A stretch of DNA of 64,000 nt from Paraburkholderia eburnea (GCF_002917095.1 NZ_PQGA01000019.1:54263-118262), one strand, 5' to 3'. Counted from the first letter of the stretch, positions 49,665-63,339 are shown. The notes: a model not told the origin generated them from the letters alone. Program-made: numbers and translations.

Positions 49665-52600
49665 TTACTCGTCCGTCGTGTGCGGCTGTTCCGGCACTTC
49701 GGCGGCCGGGGTTTCCGGCGTACCGAATTCGAACGCTTCTTCCGCTGCGATCTGGTCGAAACGCTCGCGATCCGACGATTCCTTCGCACGGCGCGCCTTG
49801 TGGAAGGCGAGACCCGTACCAGCCGGAATCAGACGGCCGACGATGACGTTTTCCTTCAGGCCGCGCAGATCGTCGCGCTTGCCCATGATCGCCGCTTCGG
49901 TCAGCACGCGCGTCGTTTCCTGGAACGATGCCGCCGAGATGAACGAATCCGTCGAGAGCGATGCCTTCGTAATACCGAGCAGCACGTTCTCGTACGTTGC
50001 CGGGCGCTTGTCCTCGGCGTTCATCTTGTCGTTTTCGTCCAGCATGTCCGAACGCTCGACCTGCTCGCCCGGGATGAAGCGCGTGTCCCCGTTGTCGGTG
50101 ATCTGCACACGACGCAGCATCTGACGCACGATCACTTCGATGTGCTTGTCGTTAATCTTCACGCCCTGCAGACGGTACACGTCCTGCACTTCGTCAACGA
50201 TGTAACGCGACAGCGCTTCGATACCCTGCAGACGCAGGATGTCGTGCGGATCGGCCGGGCCGTCCACGATCATTTCGCCCTTGTTGACGACCTGACCATC
50301 GTGGACCAGCACCTGCTTTTCCTTCGCGATCAGGAACTCGTGCTGATTGCCTTCGAGGTCCGTGATAACGAGACGCTGCTTGCCCTTCGTGTCCTTACCG
50401 AACGACGTCGTACCCGTGACTTCCGCCAGGATACCTGCGTCCTTCGGCGAACGTGCTTCGAACAGTTCCGCCACACGCGGCAGACCACCGGTAATGTCAC
50501 GCGTCTTCTGCGATTCGGTCGGGATACGTGCGAGCACTTCACCCACCTGAACCTGCTGACCGTCCTTCACGGTAATCAGTGCGCCGACCTGGAAGCCGAT
50601 CTGCACCGAATGCTCCGTGCCCGGGATCTTGACTTCGTCGCCGTTCGCGTCGAGCAGCTTGACCTGCGGACGCACGCTCTTCGAAGCCTGCGAACCACGG
50701 CGCTTCACGTCGATCACGACGAGGGTCGACAGACCCGTGACATCGTCGATCTGCTTGGCAACCGTCACGCCTTCTTCGACGTTTTCGAACTTCACCGTAC
50801 CACCGTACTCGGTGATGATCGGACGCGTCAGCGGATCCCACGTGGCGAGCTGCGTGCCTGCCTTGATCGCGTCGCCGTCGAGCTGCAGCAGCGTCGCGCC
50901 GTACGGCACCTTATGACGCTCGCGCTCGCGGCCGTGATCGTCGGTGATGATGGCTTCGCCCGAACGCGAAATGACGATCTGCTCGCCCTTCGCATTCGTG
51001 ACGTAACGCATCGTCACCGTGAAGCGGACCGTACCGTTGCTCTTGGCTTCGACCGACGAAGCCACTGCTGCACGCGATGCCGCACCACCGATGTGGAACG
51101 TACGCATCGTGAGCTGCGTGCCCGGTTCGCCGATCGACTGTGCTGCGATCACGCCGACAGCTTCGCCGACGTTCACGCGCGAACCACGACCCAGATCGCG
51201 GCCGTAGCACGATGCGCACAGGCCGTAACGCGTTTCGCAGGTCAGCGGCGTGCGCACGCGCACTTCGTCGATGCCGAGGCTTTCGATCGTTTCGACCGCG
51301 TCTTCGTCGAGCAGGTCGCCCGAAGCGTAGATCGTTTCCTGGGTTTCAGGATTGACGACGTCCGCCACCGCCACACGGCCGAGAATACGGTCGCGCAGCG
51401 CTTCGACGACTTCACCGCCTTCCACGAGCGCCTTCATCGCGACGCCGTTCGACGTGCCGCAATCTTCCTCGACGACCACCAGATCCTGCGTGACGTCGAC
51501 GAGACGACGCGTCAGGTAACCCGAGTTCGCGGTCTTCAGTGCCGTATCAGCCAGACCCTTACGTGCACCGTGGGTCGAGATGAAGTACTGCAACACGTTC
51601 AGACCTTCGCGGAAGTTCGCGGTAATCGGCGTTTCGATAATCGAGCCGTCCGGCTTCGCCATCAGGCCGCGCATACCCGCAAGCTGGCGAATCTGCGTTG
51701 CGGAACCCCGCGCGCCCGAGTCGGCCATCATGTAGATCGAGTTGAACGATTCCTGACGCGTTTCCTTGCCGTCGCGGTCGATAACCGGTTCCGTCGCGAG
51801 CTGCTCCATCATCGCCTTGCCGACCGCTTCCGACGTGTTCGACCAGATGTCGACCACGTTGTTGTAGCGTTCCTGTGCGGTGACGAGGCCCGACATGTAC
51901 TGACGGTCGTATTCCTTCACCTTCTTCGCGGCTTCGCCGACGATGGTTTCTTTCTGCGGCGGCACGAGCATGTCGTCCACGCAGATCGAAATACCGGCGC
52001 GCGTGGCCAGGCGGAAACCCGACTGCATCAGCTGGTCAGCAAAGATCACCGTTTCGCGCAGACCGCACTTGCGGAATGCCGTGTTGATCAGACGCGAAAT
52101 TTCCTTCTTCTTCAGCGGCTTGTTCAGCACCGAGAACGGCAGACCCGGCGGCAGGATTTCCGACAGGATCGAACGGCCGATCGTGGTCGCGTACAGCGTG
52201 ATCTTCGGCACGAATGCCGGTGCGCCTTCCGACTTGTCCTCGTTGTGGACCATTTCGGTAATACGCACGTTCACGCGCGAGGCCAGCTCGACTTCCTTGT
52301 TCTCGTACGCGCGGATCGCTTCCGACACGCCCGTGAACGTCATGCCTTCGCCCTTGCCGTTGATCGCTTCACGCGTGGCGTAGTACAGGCCCAGCACGAT
52401 ATCCTGCGACGGCACGATCGACGGATCGCCGTTGGCCGGGAACAGGACGTTGTTCGACGCGAGCATGAGCGTGCGCGCTTCCATCTGCGCTTCGAGCGAC
52501 AGCGGAACGTGAACAGCCATCTGGTCACCGTCGAAGTCGGCGTTGAACGCCGCGCAAACGAGCGGGTGCAGCTGGATAGCCTTACCTTCGATCAGCACCG

Positions 52601-53915
52601 GCTCGAAAGCCTGAATGCCAAGACGGTGAAGCGTCGGCGCACGGTTGAGCATGACCGGATGTTCGCGGATCACCTCTTCCAGGATGTCCCACACCACCGC
52701 CGTCTGGTTCTCGACTTCCTTCTTCGCAGCCTTGATGGTCGTCGCGACGCCCATCGTTTCCAGCTTGTTGAAGATGAACGGCTTGAACAGTTCGAGCGCC
52801 ATCAGCTTCGGCAGACCGCACTGGTGAAGCTTGAGCGTCGGACCCACCACGATGACCGAACGGCCCGAGTAGTCCACGCGCTTACCCAGCAGGTTCTGAC
52901 GGAAGCGGCCGCCCTTACCCTTGATCATGTCGGCGAGCGACTTCAGCGGACGCTTGTTCGCGCCCGTCATCGCCTTGCCGCGACGACCGTTGTCGAGCAG
53001 CGAGTCAACCGCTTCCTGGAGCATCCGCTTTTCGTTGCGGACGATGATCTCCGGCGCCTTCAGCTCGAGCAGACGCTTCAGACGGTTGTTACGGTTGATG
53101 ACGCGGCGATACAGATCGTTCAGGTCCGAAGTCGCGAAGCGGCCACCGTCCAGCGGCACCAGCGGACGCAGTTCGGGCGGCAGCACCGGCAGCACTTCGA
53201 GCACCATCCATTCGGGCTTGATGCCCGAACGCTGGAAGGCCTCAAGCACCTTCAGGCGCTTCGCGTACTTCTTGATCTTCGCTTCCGAGCCGGTGTTCTT
53301 CAGCTCGGTGCGCAGCGTTTCGACCTGTTCGTCGATGTTGATCGCGCGCAGCAGCTCGCGCACGCCTTCCGCGCCCATTTCAGCGCGGAATTCGTCGCCG
53401 TACTCTTCGACCTTATTGTAGTAATCCTCTTCGGTCATGATCTGACGCGCCTTCAGCGGCGTCATGCCCGGTTCGATCACCACGTATGCCTCGAAATACA
53501 GCACGCGTTCGATGTCGCGCAGCGTCATGTCGAGCACCATGCCCAGACGCGACGGCAGCGACTTCAGGAACCAGATGTGCGCGACCGGCGAGGCCAGTTC
53601 GATGTGGCCCATGCGTTCGCGGCGCACCTTCGCCAGCGTGACTTCAACGCCGCACTTCTCGCAGATCACGCCACGGTGCTTCAGGCGCTTGTACTTGCCG
53701 CACAGGCACTCGTAGTCCTTGATCGGCCCGAAGATCTTCGCGCAGAACAGACCATCGCGTTCCGGCTTGAAGGTACGGTAGTTGATGGTCTCCGGCTTCT
53801 TCACTTCGCCGAACGACCACGAGCGGATCTTGTCCGGCGAGGCCAGACCGATCTTGATCGCGTCAAAAACTTCTTCTTGTTGGACTTGCTTGAATAGATC
53901 GAGCAGAGCTTTCAT
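49665..53915 (-). CDS. rpoC: RNA polymerase subunit beta'
   Basis: A 1416-residue catalytic subunit. The N-terminal zinc site (CLCGKYKRLKHRGVICEKCG), the catalytic NADFDGDQMAVH, the bridge-helix/trigger-loop region (SGARGSATQIRQLAGMRGLM), and the second zinc site (CETRYGLCASCYGRD) are all present. The C-terminal tail is acidic with Pro/Ala. It begins 21 bases after rpoB. A long open frame on the opposite strand is a by-product of codon bias. Confidence 0.99.
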   Translation of the reverse strand: MKALLDLFKQVQQEEVFDAIKIGLASPDKIRSWSFGEVKKPETINYRTFKPERDGLFCAKIFGPIKDYECLCGKYKRLKHRGVICEKCGVEVTLAKVRRERMGHIELASPVAHIWFLKSLPSRLGMVLDMTLRDIERVLYFEAYVVIEPGMTPLKARQIMTEEDYYNKVEEYGDEFRAEMGAEGVRELLRAINIDEQVETLRTELKNTGSEAKIKKYAKRLKVLEAFQRSGIKPEWMVLEVLPVLPPELRPLVPLDGGRFATSDLNDLYRRVINRNNRLKRLLELKAPEIIVRNEKRMLQEAVDSLLDNGRRGKAMTGANKRPLKSLADMIKGKGGRFRQNLLGKRVDYSGRSVIVVGPTLKLHQCGLPKLMALELFKPFIFNKLETMGVATTIKAAKKEVENQTAVVWDILEEVIREHPVMLNRAPTLHRLGIQAFEPVLIEGKAIQLHPLVCAAFNADFDGDQMAVHVPLSLEAQMEARTLMLASNNVLFPANGDPSIVPSQDIVLGLYYATREAINGKGEGMTFTGVSEAIRAYENKEVELASRVNVRITEMVHNEDKSEGAPAFVPKITLYATTIGRSILSEILPPGLPFSVLNKPLKKKEISRLINTAFRKCGLRETVIFADQLMQSGFRLATRAGISICVDDMLVPPQKETIVGEAAKKVKEYDRQYMSGLVTAQERYNNVVDIWSNTSEAVGKAMMEQLATEPVIDRDGKETRQESFNSIYMMADSGARGSATQIRQLAGMRGLMAKPDGSIIETPITANFREGLNVLQYFISTHGARKGLADTALKTANSGYLTRRLVDVTQDLVVVEEDCGTSNGVAMKALVEGGEVVEALRDRILGRVAVADVVNPETQETIYASGDLLDEDAVETIESLGIDEVRVRTPLTCETRYGLCASCYGRDLGRGSRVNVGEAVGVIAAQSIGEPGTQLTMRTFHIGGAASRAAVASSVEAKSNGTVRFTVTMRYVTNAKGEQIVISRSGEAIITDDHGRERERHKVPYGATLLQLDGDAIKAGTQLATWDPLTRPIITEYGGTVKFENVEEGVTVAKQIDDVTGLSTLVVIDVKRRGSQASKSVRPQVKLLDANGDEVKIPGTEHSVQIGFQVGALITVKDGQQVQVGEVLARIPTESQKTRDITGGLPRVAELFEARSPKDAGILAEVTGTTSFGKDTKGKQRLVITDLEGNQHEFLIAKEKQVLVHDGQVVNKGEMIVDGPADPHDILRLQGIEALSRYIVDEVQDVYRLQGVKINDKHIEVIVRQMLRRVQITDNGDTRFIPGEQVERSDMLDENDKMNAEDKRPATYENVLLGITKASLSTDSFISAASFQETTRVLTEAAIMGKRDDLRGLKENVIVGRLIPAGTGLAFHKARRAKESSDRERFDQIAAEEAFEFGTPETPAAEVPEQPHTTDE

Positions 53916-53936
53916 TGCCTTCTCTCCGTAGTCCGA

Positions 53937-58043
<4,107 letters not shown>

Positions 58044-58375
58044 ACGATCTCCGAATCACGGCGGGTAGGACGACCCGAGTGTTCACCGACTGAGACCCGA
58101 TGGCTGCGCGAGCCCTGGAAGCTTGGTGGTTGGCCTCTACCAACCGCTGGCTGACGGCAGCGGATACCGGCTTGTCATAACTTGCCCGCTGCCCGACCAA
58201 ACTTGCCTTCTGCAGTCGCTTCAGAAGACAAAGAGAAGCGTCGTGCGCGTGGGTGAGCTTCGTACATACACCCGGCGTAAGACGTTTTTCTTTGGCTTCT
58301 GGGTCCCGCATCCCGCCTCCGACGTCGGCAAAATTGCCGAAAAATCGAACACAAAAAACGCAGAACCCACAAAGC

Positions 58376-58410
58376 ACAAAAAGGCCGGCGGTGTAAAAAC
58401 CGCCAGCCTT
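58376..58410 (-). terminator. Attenuator between rplL and rpoB
   Basis: On the minus strand AAGGCTGGCGGT / ACCGCCGGCCTT pair over 12 bases, with one U-G, around a six-base loop. Five T follow immediately, 19 bases after the rplL stop. It matches the known position of the rplL-rpoB attenuator in E. coli, where it lowers RNA polymerase output relative to L7/L12. The remaining ~330 bases before rpoB hold no gene. Confidence 0.8.
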
Positions 58411-58428
58411 CGCACAACGCGCTGAAAC

Positions 58429-58800
58429 TTACTTGATTTCAGCCTTCGCGCCGGCTTCTTCCAGCTTCTTCTTCGCTTCTTCAGCAGCAGCCTTGGGCAC
58501 CGCTTCCTTCACGGGCTTCGGTGCGCCGTCGACCAGGTCCTTCGCTTCCTTCAGGCCGAGACCCGTCAGTTCACGAACGGCCTTAATGACCGAAACCTTG
58601 TTCGCGCCTGCTTCGAGCAGGTTGACCGTGAATTCGGTCTGCTCTTCAACAGCAGCAGCTGCTGCGCCTGCCGGGCCAGCGACTGCCACAGCAGCTGCCG
58701 ACACGCCAAACTTCTCTTCGAATGCCTTGACCAGTTCGTTCAGTTCGAGAACCGACATCGAGCCAACGGCTTCGAGGATGTCTTCTTTTGCGATTGCCAT
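58429..58800 (-). CDS. rplL: 50S ribosomal protein L7/L12
   Basis: A 123-residue stalk protein present in several copies per ribosome and recruiting translation GTPases. N-terminal dimer helix (MAIAKEDILEAVGSMSVLEL), Ala-rich hinge, and C-terminal domain (KVSVIKAVRELTGLGLKEAK, LVDGAPKPVKE). It lies 75 bases after rplJ. Confidence 0.98.
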   Translation of the reverse strand: MAIAKEDILEAVGSMSVLELNELVKAFEEKFGVSAAAVAVAGPAGAAAAAVEEQTEFTVNLLEAGANKVSVIKAVRELTGLGLKEAKDLVDGAPKPVKEAVPKAAAEEAKKKLEEAGAKAEIK

Positions 58801-58875
58801 TTGAAATTACTCCAGATTTGAATTCGGAAACAGCTAGCGATCTTCGCTCGCTCTTGCTTGTTCGTCTGCCTGAAA

Positions 58876-59373
58876 TCAGGCAGCTTCTGCTTGCTTCTTC
58901 TCCGCCAGCGCGGCGAGAGCACGCGCGAAGCCGGAAACAGGAGCTTGCATAACGAACAGCAGCTTCGAGAGCAGTTCTTCGCGGCTCGGGATGTTGGCCA
59001 GCGCTTGCACGCCTGCCACGTCCATCACCTTGCCTTCGTAGGAACCAGCCTTGATGACCAACTTGTCATTGCTCTTTGCGAAGTCGTTGACGACCTTCGC
59101 AGCAGCAATGGCATCTTCCGAGATGCCGTAGATCAGGGGGCCAGTCATCTGCTCTGCCAGCGGAGCAAACGGGGTACCTTCGACAGCGCGACGCGCCAGC
59201 GTGTTCTTCAACACGCGCAGGTACACCTGCTGCTCACGCGCTTTCGCGCGCAGCTTGGTCAGATCGCCAACCGCGATTCCACGATACTCGGCCAGCACCA
59301 TGGTCTGAGCCTTCGCGACTTGCGCGGAGACTTCAGCCACGACGGCCTGCTTACCTTCTTTGTTCAGTGGCAC
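58876..59373 (-). CDS. rplJ: 50S ribosomal protein L10
   Basis: A 165-residue stalk base protein that binds L7/L12 and, as a complex, represses its own leader in E. coli. MPLNKEGKQAVVAEVSAQVA starts at GTG, behind GGAGG. LRVLKNTLARRAVEGTPF and GKVMDVAGVQALANIPSREE are diagnostic. Preceded by a 344-base leader region. Confidence 0.97.
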   Translation of the reverse strand: MPLNKEGKQAVVAEVSAQVAKAQTMVLAEYRGIAVGDLTKLRAKAREQQVYLRVLKNTLARRAVEGTPFAPLAEQMTGPLIYGISEDAIAAAKVVNDFAKSNDKLVIKAGSYEGKVMDVAGVQALANIPSREELLSKLLFVMQAPVSGFARALAALAEKKQAEAA

Positions 59374-59650
59374 GGTTAACCTCCAGATTCGACACCCAAC
59401 GCTATCGCGCCAGATGCCGCGTTCAACAACGGCGACCGACCAGTCCGGAGTAAATCAGTTTGCATCGTCAGGCGTTTCCGCCCGCTTTGCTCACATCAAC
59501 ACTTCAAAACCTTTTCGGGTTCGCCATCTGCGTTGGCTTTGCATTAAGGAAGCACCTGACTGCTGCACTTCCGCCAACGGTCTTTGACAACCGGTTGCGC
59601 GATGCGGTACTTGCCACCGCGCAACCGCCCAAAGCCCTTTAAATCCGCGC
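59374..59650 (-). promoter_or_regulatory. Long rplJ leader, probable L10 autoregulatory RNA
   Basis: The 344-base gap between rplA and rplJ has no gene. On the coding strand it can fold into several stems, for example CGGTTGCGCG / CGCGCAACCG (59592-59627). Downstream are GCGGAAGTGCAGCAG and a GAACCCGAAAAGGTT segment resembling L10-binding leaders. Established for E. coli and Bacillus; here the call rests on position, length and rough motif likeness. Confidence 0.5.
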
Positions 59651-59717
59651 TGTGATCCGACCCAACTTCGTTTCAGACCTCAACGCGGCAAAACTGTTGC
59701 GACGCTTATTGCAGCAA

Positions 59718-60413
59718 TCAGGCTGCCAGCGACGACTGGTCGACGCGAACGCCAACGCCCATCGTGCTCGAAACAGCGATCTTGCGCAGGTACACGCCCT
59801 TGCTCGTTGCCGGCTTGGCCTTGGTCAGCGCTTCGAGGAGCGCGTCCAGGTTGCTGCGCAGAGCGGTAGCCTCGAACGATGCACGGCCGATGGTCGCGTG
59901 GATGATACCAGCCTTGTCGACACGGAATTGCACCTGACCAGCCTTCGCGTTCTTGACCGCGGTCGCCACGTCCGGCGTCACGGTGCCGACCTTCGGGTTC
60001 GGCATCAGGCCGCGCGGGCCGAGGATCTGACCGAGCGTACCGACGACGCGCATCGTGTCCGGCGAAGCGATCACGATGTCGAAGTTCAGGTTGCCGCCCT
60101 TGATCTGTTCAGCCAGGTCTTCCATGCCGACGATTTCCGCGCCAGCTGCCTTAGCTTGTTCAGCCTTCTCGCCCTGTGCGAACACAGCGACGCGAACCGA
60201 CTTGCCCGTACCTGCCGGCAGAACGACCGAACCACGAACGACCTGGTCCGACTTCTTCGCATCGATGCCGAGCTGGACTGCGACGTCGATCGACTCGTTG
60301 AACTTCGCCGTAGCGCATTCCTTCACGAGCGACAGAGCGTCAGCGATCGGGTATTGCTTCTGACGGTCAATCTTGGCAGCCAGTGCCTTTTGACGCTTCG
60401 AAACCTTAGCCAT
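59718..60413 (-). CDS. rplA: 50S ribosomal protein L1
   Basis: A 231-residue L1-stalk protein that moves deacylated tRNA out of the E site; it also represses rplK-rplA in E. coli. MAKVSKRQKALAAKIDRQKQ, FNESIDVAVQLGIDAKKSDQ and GPRGLMPNPKVGTVTPDV are diagnostic. Starts directly at the rplK stop. Confidence 0.98.
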   Translation of the reverse strand: MAKVSKRQKALAAKIDRQKQYPIADALSLVKECATAKFNESIDVAVQLGIDAKKSDQVVRGSVVLPAGTGKSVRVAVFAQGEKAEQAKAAGAEIVGMEDLAEQIKGGNLNFDIVIASPDTMRVVGTLGQILGPRGLMPNPKVGTVTPDVATAVKNAKAGQVQFRVDKAGIIHATIGRASFEATALRSNLDALLEALTKAKPATSKGVYLRKIAVSSTMGVGVRVDQSSLAA

Positions 60414-60845
60414 TTACACGCCCTCCACGACGATGCCCATCGAGCGGGCGCTACCAGCGATCGTGCGGACCGCTGCATCCATATCGGCTGCCGTGAGGTC
60501 CGGCATCTTGGTCTTGGCGATTTCTTCGGCTTGCGCGCGCGTGATCGTGGCAACCTTGTCCGTGTGCGGCTTGGCCGAGCCCTTGTCGACCTTGGCGGCC
60601 TTCTTGATCAGGACCGTAGCCGGCGGCGTCTTCAGGACGAACGTGAAGCTCTTGTCCGCGAATGCCGTGATGACGACCGGAATCGGCAGACCCGGTTCCA
60701 GCGCTTGAGTCTGCGCGTTGAACGCCTTGCAGAACTCCATGATGTTCAGGCCGCGCTGGCCCAGTGCCGGACCGACCGGCGGCGACGGGTTGGCTTTACC
60801 TGCAGGAATCTGCAGCTTGATAAAGCCAATGATTTTCTTTGCCAT
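60414..60845 (-). CDS. rplK: 50S ribosomal protein L11
   Basis: A 143-residue factor-centre protein that with 23S rRNA forms the thiostrepton site. MAKKIIGFIKLQIPAGKANP, SPPVGPALGQRGLNIMEFCK and the C-terminal GSARSMGIVVEGV are diagnostic. A terminator separates it from nusG, so it likely has its own promoter in the 180-base gap, though no clear -35/-10 pair was found. Confidence 0.98.
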   Translation of the reverse strand: MAKKIIGFIKLQIPAGKANPSPPVGPALGQRGLNIMEFCKAFNAQTQALEPGLPIPVVITAFADKSFTFVLKTPPATVLIKKAAKVDKGSAKPHTDKVATITRAQAEEIAKTKMPDLTAADMDAAVRTIAGSARSMGIVVEGV

Positions 60846-60984
60846 GTTGAAAACCTCATTGGAACGCGTGAGCGTTCAGGTGAGTGGTAGCGCGTGCTCG
60901 CACAATCTTCGCTGTACCAACATTTTTACAGCCGATTGAGCTACTGACGCTCCTCTACGGCCATAACGCGGACCGTAAGCGCGG

Positions 60985-61014
60985 AAAAACGGACCGCACC
61001 CGAAGATGCGATCC
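60985..61014 (-). terminator. Terminator after nusG
   Basis: On the minus strand GGATCGCA / TGCGGTCC pair (one G-U) around an eight-base loop, followed by GTTTTTCC, 13 bases after the nusG stop. It separates secE-nusG from rplK-rplA, as known in E. coli. Confidence 0.8.
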
Positions 61015-61026
61015 GTAGTATTCGAT

Positions 61027-61584
61027 TTACAGCTTTTCGACCTGGCCGAATTCGAGTTCGACTGGTGTGGCGCGACCAAAAATGGTGACAGAGACCCGGA
61101 CGCGCGATTTTTCGTAGTTGACTTCTTCGACGCTGCCGTTGAAGTCCGTGAACGGACCTTCCTTCACGCGGACCATCTCGCCGACTTCGAACAGGGTCTT
61201 GGGGCGCGGCTTCTCAACGCCTTCCTGCATCTGCGACATGATCTTTTCGACTTCGCGCGGCGAAATCGGACTCGGGCGATTACGTGCCCCGCCGACGAAA
61301 CCGGTCACCTTTGCCGTGTTCTTCACGAGGTGCCACGTTTCGTCCGTCATTTCCATCTCGACCAGGACGTAGCCCGGGAAGAAACGACGTTCGGTCACCG
61401 ATTTGTGACCACCCTTCACCTCGACCACTTCTTCAGTCGGAACGAGGATCTGGCCAAACTTGTCCTGCATGCCGGCACGATCGATGCGCTCCTGAAGCGC
61501 ACGTTGCACGCTCTTCTCCATCCCGGAGTAGGCGTGCACCACATACCAACGTTTTCCGCTCGGGGATGCCGGTGTATCGCTCAT
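61027..61584 (-). CDS. nusG: Transcription antitermination factor NusG
   Basis: A 185-residue elongation factor that binds RNA polymerase and couples it to the ribosome via S10 or to Rho. The NGN domain starts KRWYVVHAYSGMEKSVQRAL and contains RRFFPGYVLVEMEMTDETWH. The C-terminal KOW domain has VRVKEGPFTDFNGSVEEVNY. It follows secE after one base. Confidence 0.97.
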   Translation of the reverse strand: MSDTPASPSGKRWYVVHAYSGMEKSVQRALQERIDRAGMQDKFGQILVPTEEVVEVKGGHKSVTERRFFPGYVLVEMEMTDETWHLVKNTAKVTGFVGGARNRPSPISPREVEKIMSQMQEGVEKPRPKTLFEVGEMVRVKEGPFTDFNGSVEEVNYEKSRVRVSVTIFGRATPVELEFGQVEKL

Positions 61585-61585
61585 A

Positions 61586-61966
61586 TCATTTCCAACCCAG
61601 AATCGCCGAGAAAATCACCCATTCGATGGATTTGTCACAAACCCAGAGAATGATGGCCATTACCAGCACAAAACCGAAGACCACCAGCGTCGTTTGCGTA
61701 GCCTCTTTGCGAGTCGGCCAGACGACCTTGCGAACTTCTTTGTACGAGTCTTTGGCAAACGCGATGAAGCTCTTGCCGGGCGCCGAAAGAAGACCGACTA
61801 CCACCCCCGCGACGACGCCAACTACAAGCGCCGCCCCGCGGACATACCATTCCTGGCTACCGAGCCAGTAGAACCCTACGAACCCGGCCACAACCAACAA
61901 TACGCCCACCACAAGCATCAGCTTGTCGCTGGAAGTATTAACAGTTTCGACGGAAGGATTCGCCAT
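61586..61966 (-). CDS. secE: Preprotein translocase subunit SecE
   Basis: A 126-residue membrane protein that braces SecY. Three transmembrane segments, as in E. coli: residues ~16-36, 43-61 and 92-112. The conserved amphipathic helix precedes the last: DSYKEVRKVVWPTRKEATQT. It sits between tRNA-Trp and nusG. Confidence 0.96.
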   Translation of the reverse strand: MANPSVETVNTSSDKLMLVVGVLLVVAGFVGFYWLGSQEWYVRGAALVVGVVAGVVVGLLSAPGKSFIAFAKDSYKEVRKVVWPTRKEATQTTLVVFGFVLVMAIILWVCDKSIEWVIFSAILGWK

Positions 61967-62004
61967 AACACCTTAAAGAACAACGCGCCGAAGGCGCGGG
62001 AAGT

Positions 62005-62080
62005 TGGCAGGGGCAGAGGGAATCGAACCCCCAACCTTCGGTTTTGGAGACCGACGCTCTGCCAGTTGAGCTATACCCCT
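62005..62080 (-). tRNA. tRNA-Trp (anticodon CCA)
   Basis: A 76-base cloverleaf with encoded CCA end. Acceptor AGGGGTA, anticodon loop CTCCAAA (anticodon CCA) and T arm with GTTCGATTC. Located between tuf and secE and probably co-transcribed with them. Confidence 0.97.
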
Positions 62081-62148
62081 AAACCATTTTGGGGTGGTGG
62101 TTACACCACCCCGAAACCACTTAGTCGATCAACGAGACTGGCAAAAAC

Positions 62149-63339
62149 TTACTCGATGATCTTCGCGACGACGCCGGCGCCGACGGTACGGCCACCTTCG
62201 CGGATGGCGAAGCGCAGACCTTCTTCCATCGCGATCGGAGCGATCAGCTTCACCGTGATCGACACGTTGTCGCCCGGCATGACCATTTCCTTGTCCTTCG
62301 GCAGCTCGATCGAGCCCGTCACGTCCGTCGTACGGAAGTAGAACTGCGGACGGTAGTTGTTGAAGAACGGCGTGTGACGGCCGCCTTCGTCCTTGCTCAG
62401 CACGTACACTTCAGCCGTGAAGTGCGTGTGCGGCGTGATCGAACCCGGCTTGGCCAGAACCTGGCCGCGCTCCACGTCTTCACGCTTCGTGCCGCGCAGC
62501 AGGATACCGACGTTGTCGCCTGCCTGACCCTGGTCGAGCAGCTTGCGGAACATTTCCACGCCCGTGCAGGTCGTCTTCACCGTCGGCTTGATACCGACGA
62601 TTTCGATTTCCTCGCCGACCTTGACGATGCCGCGCTCAACGCGACCCGTCACCACCGTGCCGCGACCCGAGATCGAGAACACGTCTTCAACCGGCATCAG
62701 GAAGGCGCCGTCAACTGCACGCTCCGGCGTCGGGATGTACGTGTCGAGTGCGTCGGCCAGGTTCATGATCGCCACTTCGCCCAGCTCGCCCGTGTCGCCT
62801 TCCAGCGCCAGCTTAGCCGAACCCTTCACGATCGGCGTGTCGTCGCCCGGGAAGTCGTACTTCGACAGAAGTTCGCGCACTTCCATTTCGACCAGCTCGA
62901 GCAGCTCGGCGTCGTCGACCATGTCGCACTTGTTCAGGAAGACGATGATGTACGGAACGCCAACCTGACGTGCCAGCAGGATGTGCTCACGCGTTTGCGG
63001 CATCGGGCCGTCAGCAGCCGAGCAAACCAGGATCGCGCCGTCCATCTGTGCCGCGCCCGTGATCATGTTCTTCACATAGTCAGCGTGGCCCGGGCAGTCG
63101 ACGTGTGCGTAGTGGCGGTTAGCCGTTTCGTACTCGACGTGTGCGGTGTTGATGGTAATACCGCGTGCCTTTTCTTCCGGCGCTGCATCGATCTGGTCGT
63201 ATGCCTTCGCTTCGCCGCCGAACTTCTTGGTCAGAACCGTCGTGATCGCTGCCGTCAGCGTGGTCTTGCCGTGGTCAACGTGACCGATCGTGCCCACGTT
63301 CACGTGCGGCTTGGTCCGCTCAAACTTACCCTTGGCCAT
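62149..63339 (-). CDS. tuf: Elongation factor Tu (copy in tRNA-tuf operon)
   Basis: The second EF-Tu gene, also 396 codons and apparently the same protein as the str-operon copy. DNA differences seen are few and synonymous (for example in the codons for Ala2, Lys5 and Phe6 and near 62469). It lies between tRNA-Thr and tRNA-Trp, the tufB arrangement. Near identity over 1.2 kb while flanks differ completely points to gene conversion. Confidence 0.98.
   Translation of the reverse strand: MAKGKFERTKPHVNVGTIGHVDHGKTTLTAAITTVLTKKFGGEAKAYDQIDAAPEEKARGITINTAHVEYETANRHYAHVDCPGHADYVKNMITGAAQMDGAILVCSAADGPMPQTREHILLARQVGVPYIIVFLNKCDMVDDAELLELVEMEVRELLSKYDFPGDDTPIVKGSAKLALEGDTGELGEVAIMNLADALDTYIPTPERAVDGAFLMPVEDVFSISGRGTVVTGRVERGIVKVGEEIEIVGIKPTVKTTCTGVEMFRKLLDQGQAGDNVGILLRGTKREDVERGQVLAKPGSITPHTHFTAEVYVLSKDEGGRHTPFFNNYRPQFYFRTTDVTGSIELPKDKEMVMPGDNVSITVKLIAPIAMEEGLRFAIREGGRTVGAGVVAKIIE

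Noticed and set aside
49593..53897. A 1434-codon open frame on the plus strand opposite rpoC
   Set aside because: It mirrors the rpoC codons exactly, is Arg/His/Asp-rich as expected of antisense frames in high-GC genes, and has no recognisable domain or ribosome site.
60928..60945. A tRNA D-arm-like segment (GTAGCTCAATCGGCTG on the minus strand) before rplK
   Set aside because: No anticodon arm, T arm or acceptor stem can be found around it, so it is not a tRNA or a clear tRNA remnant.
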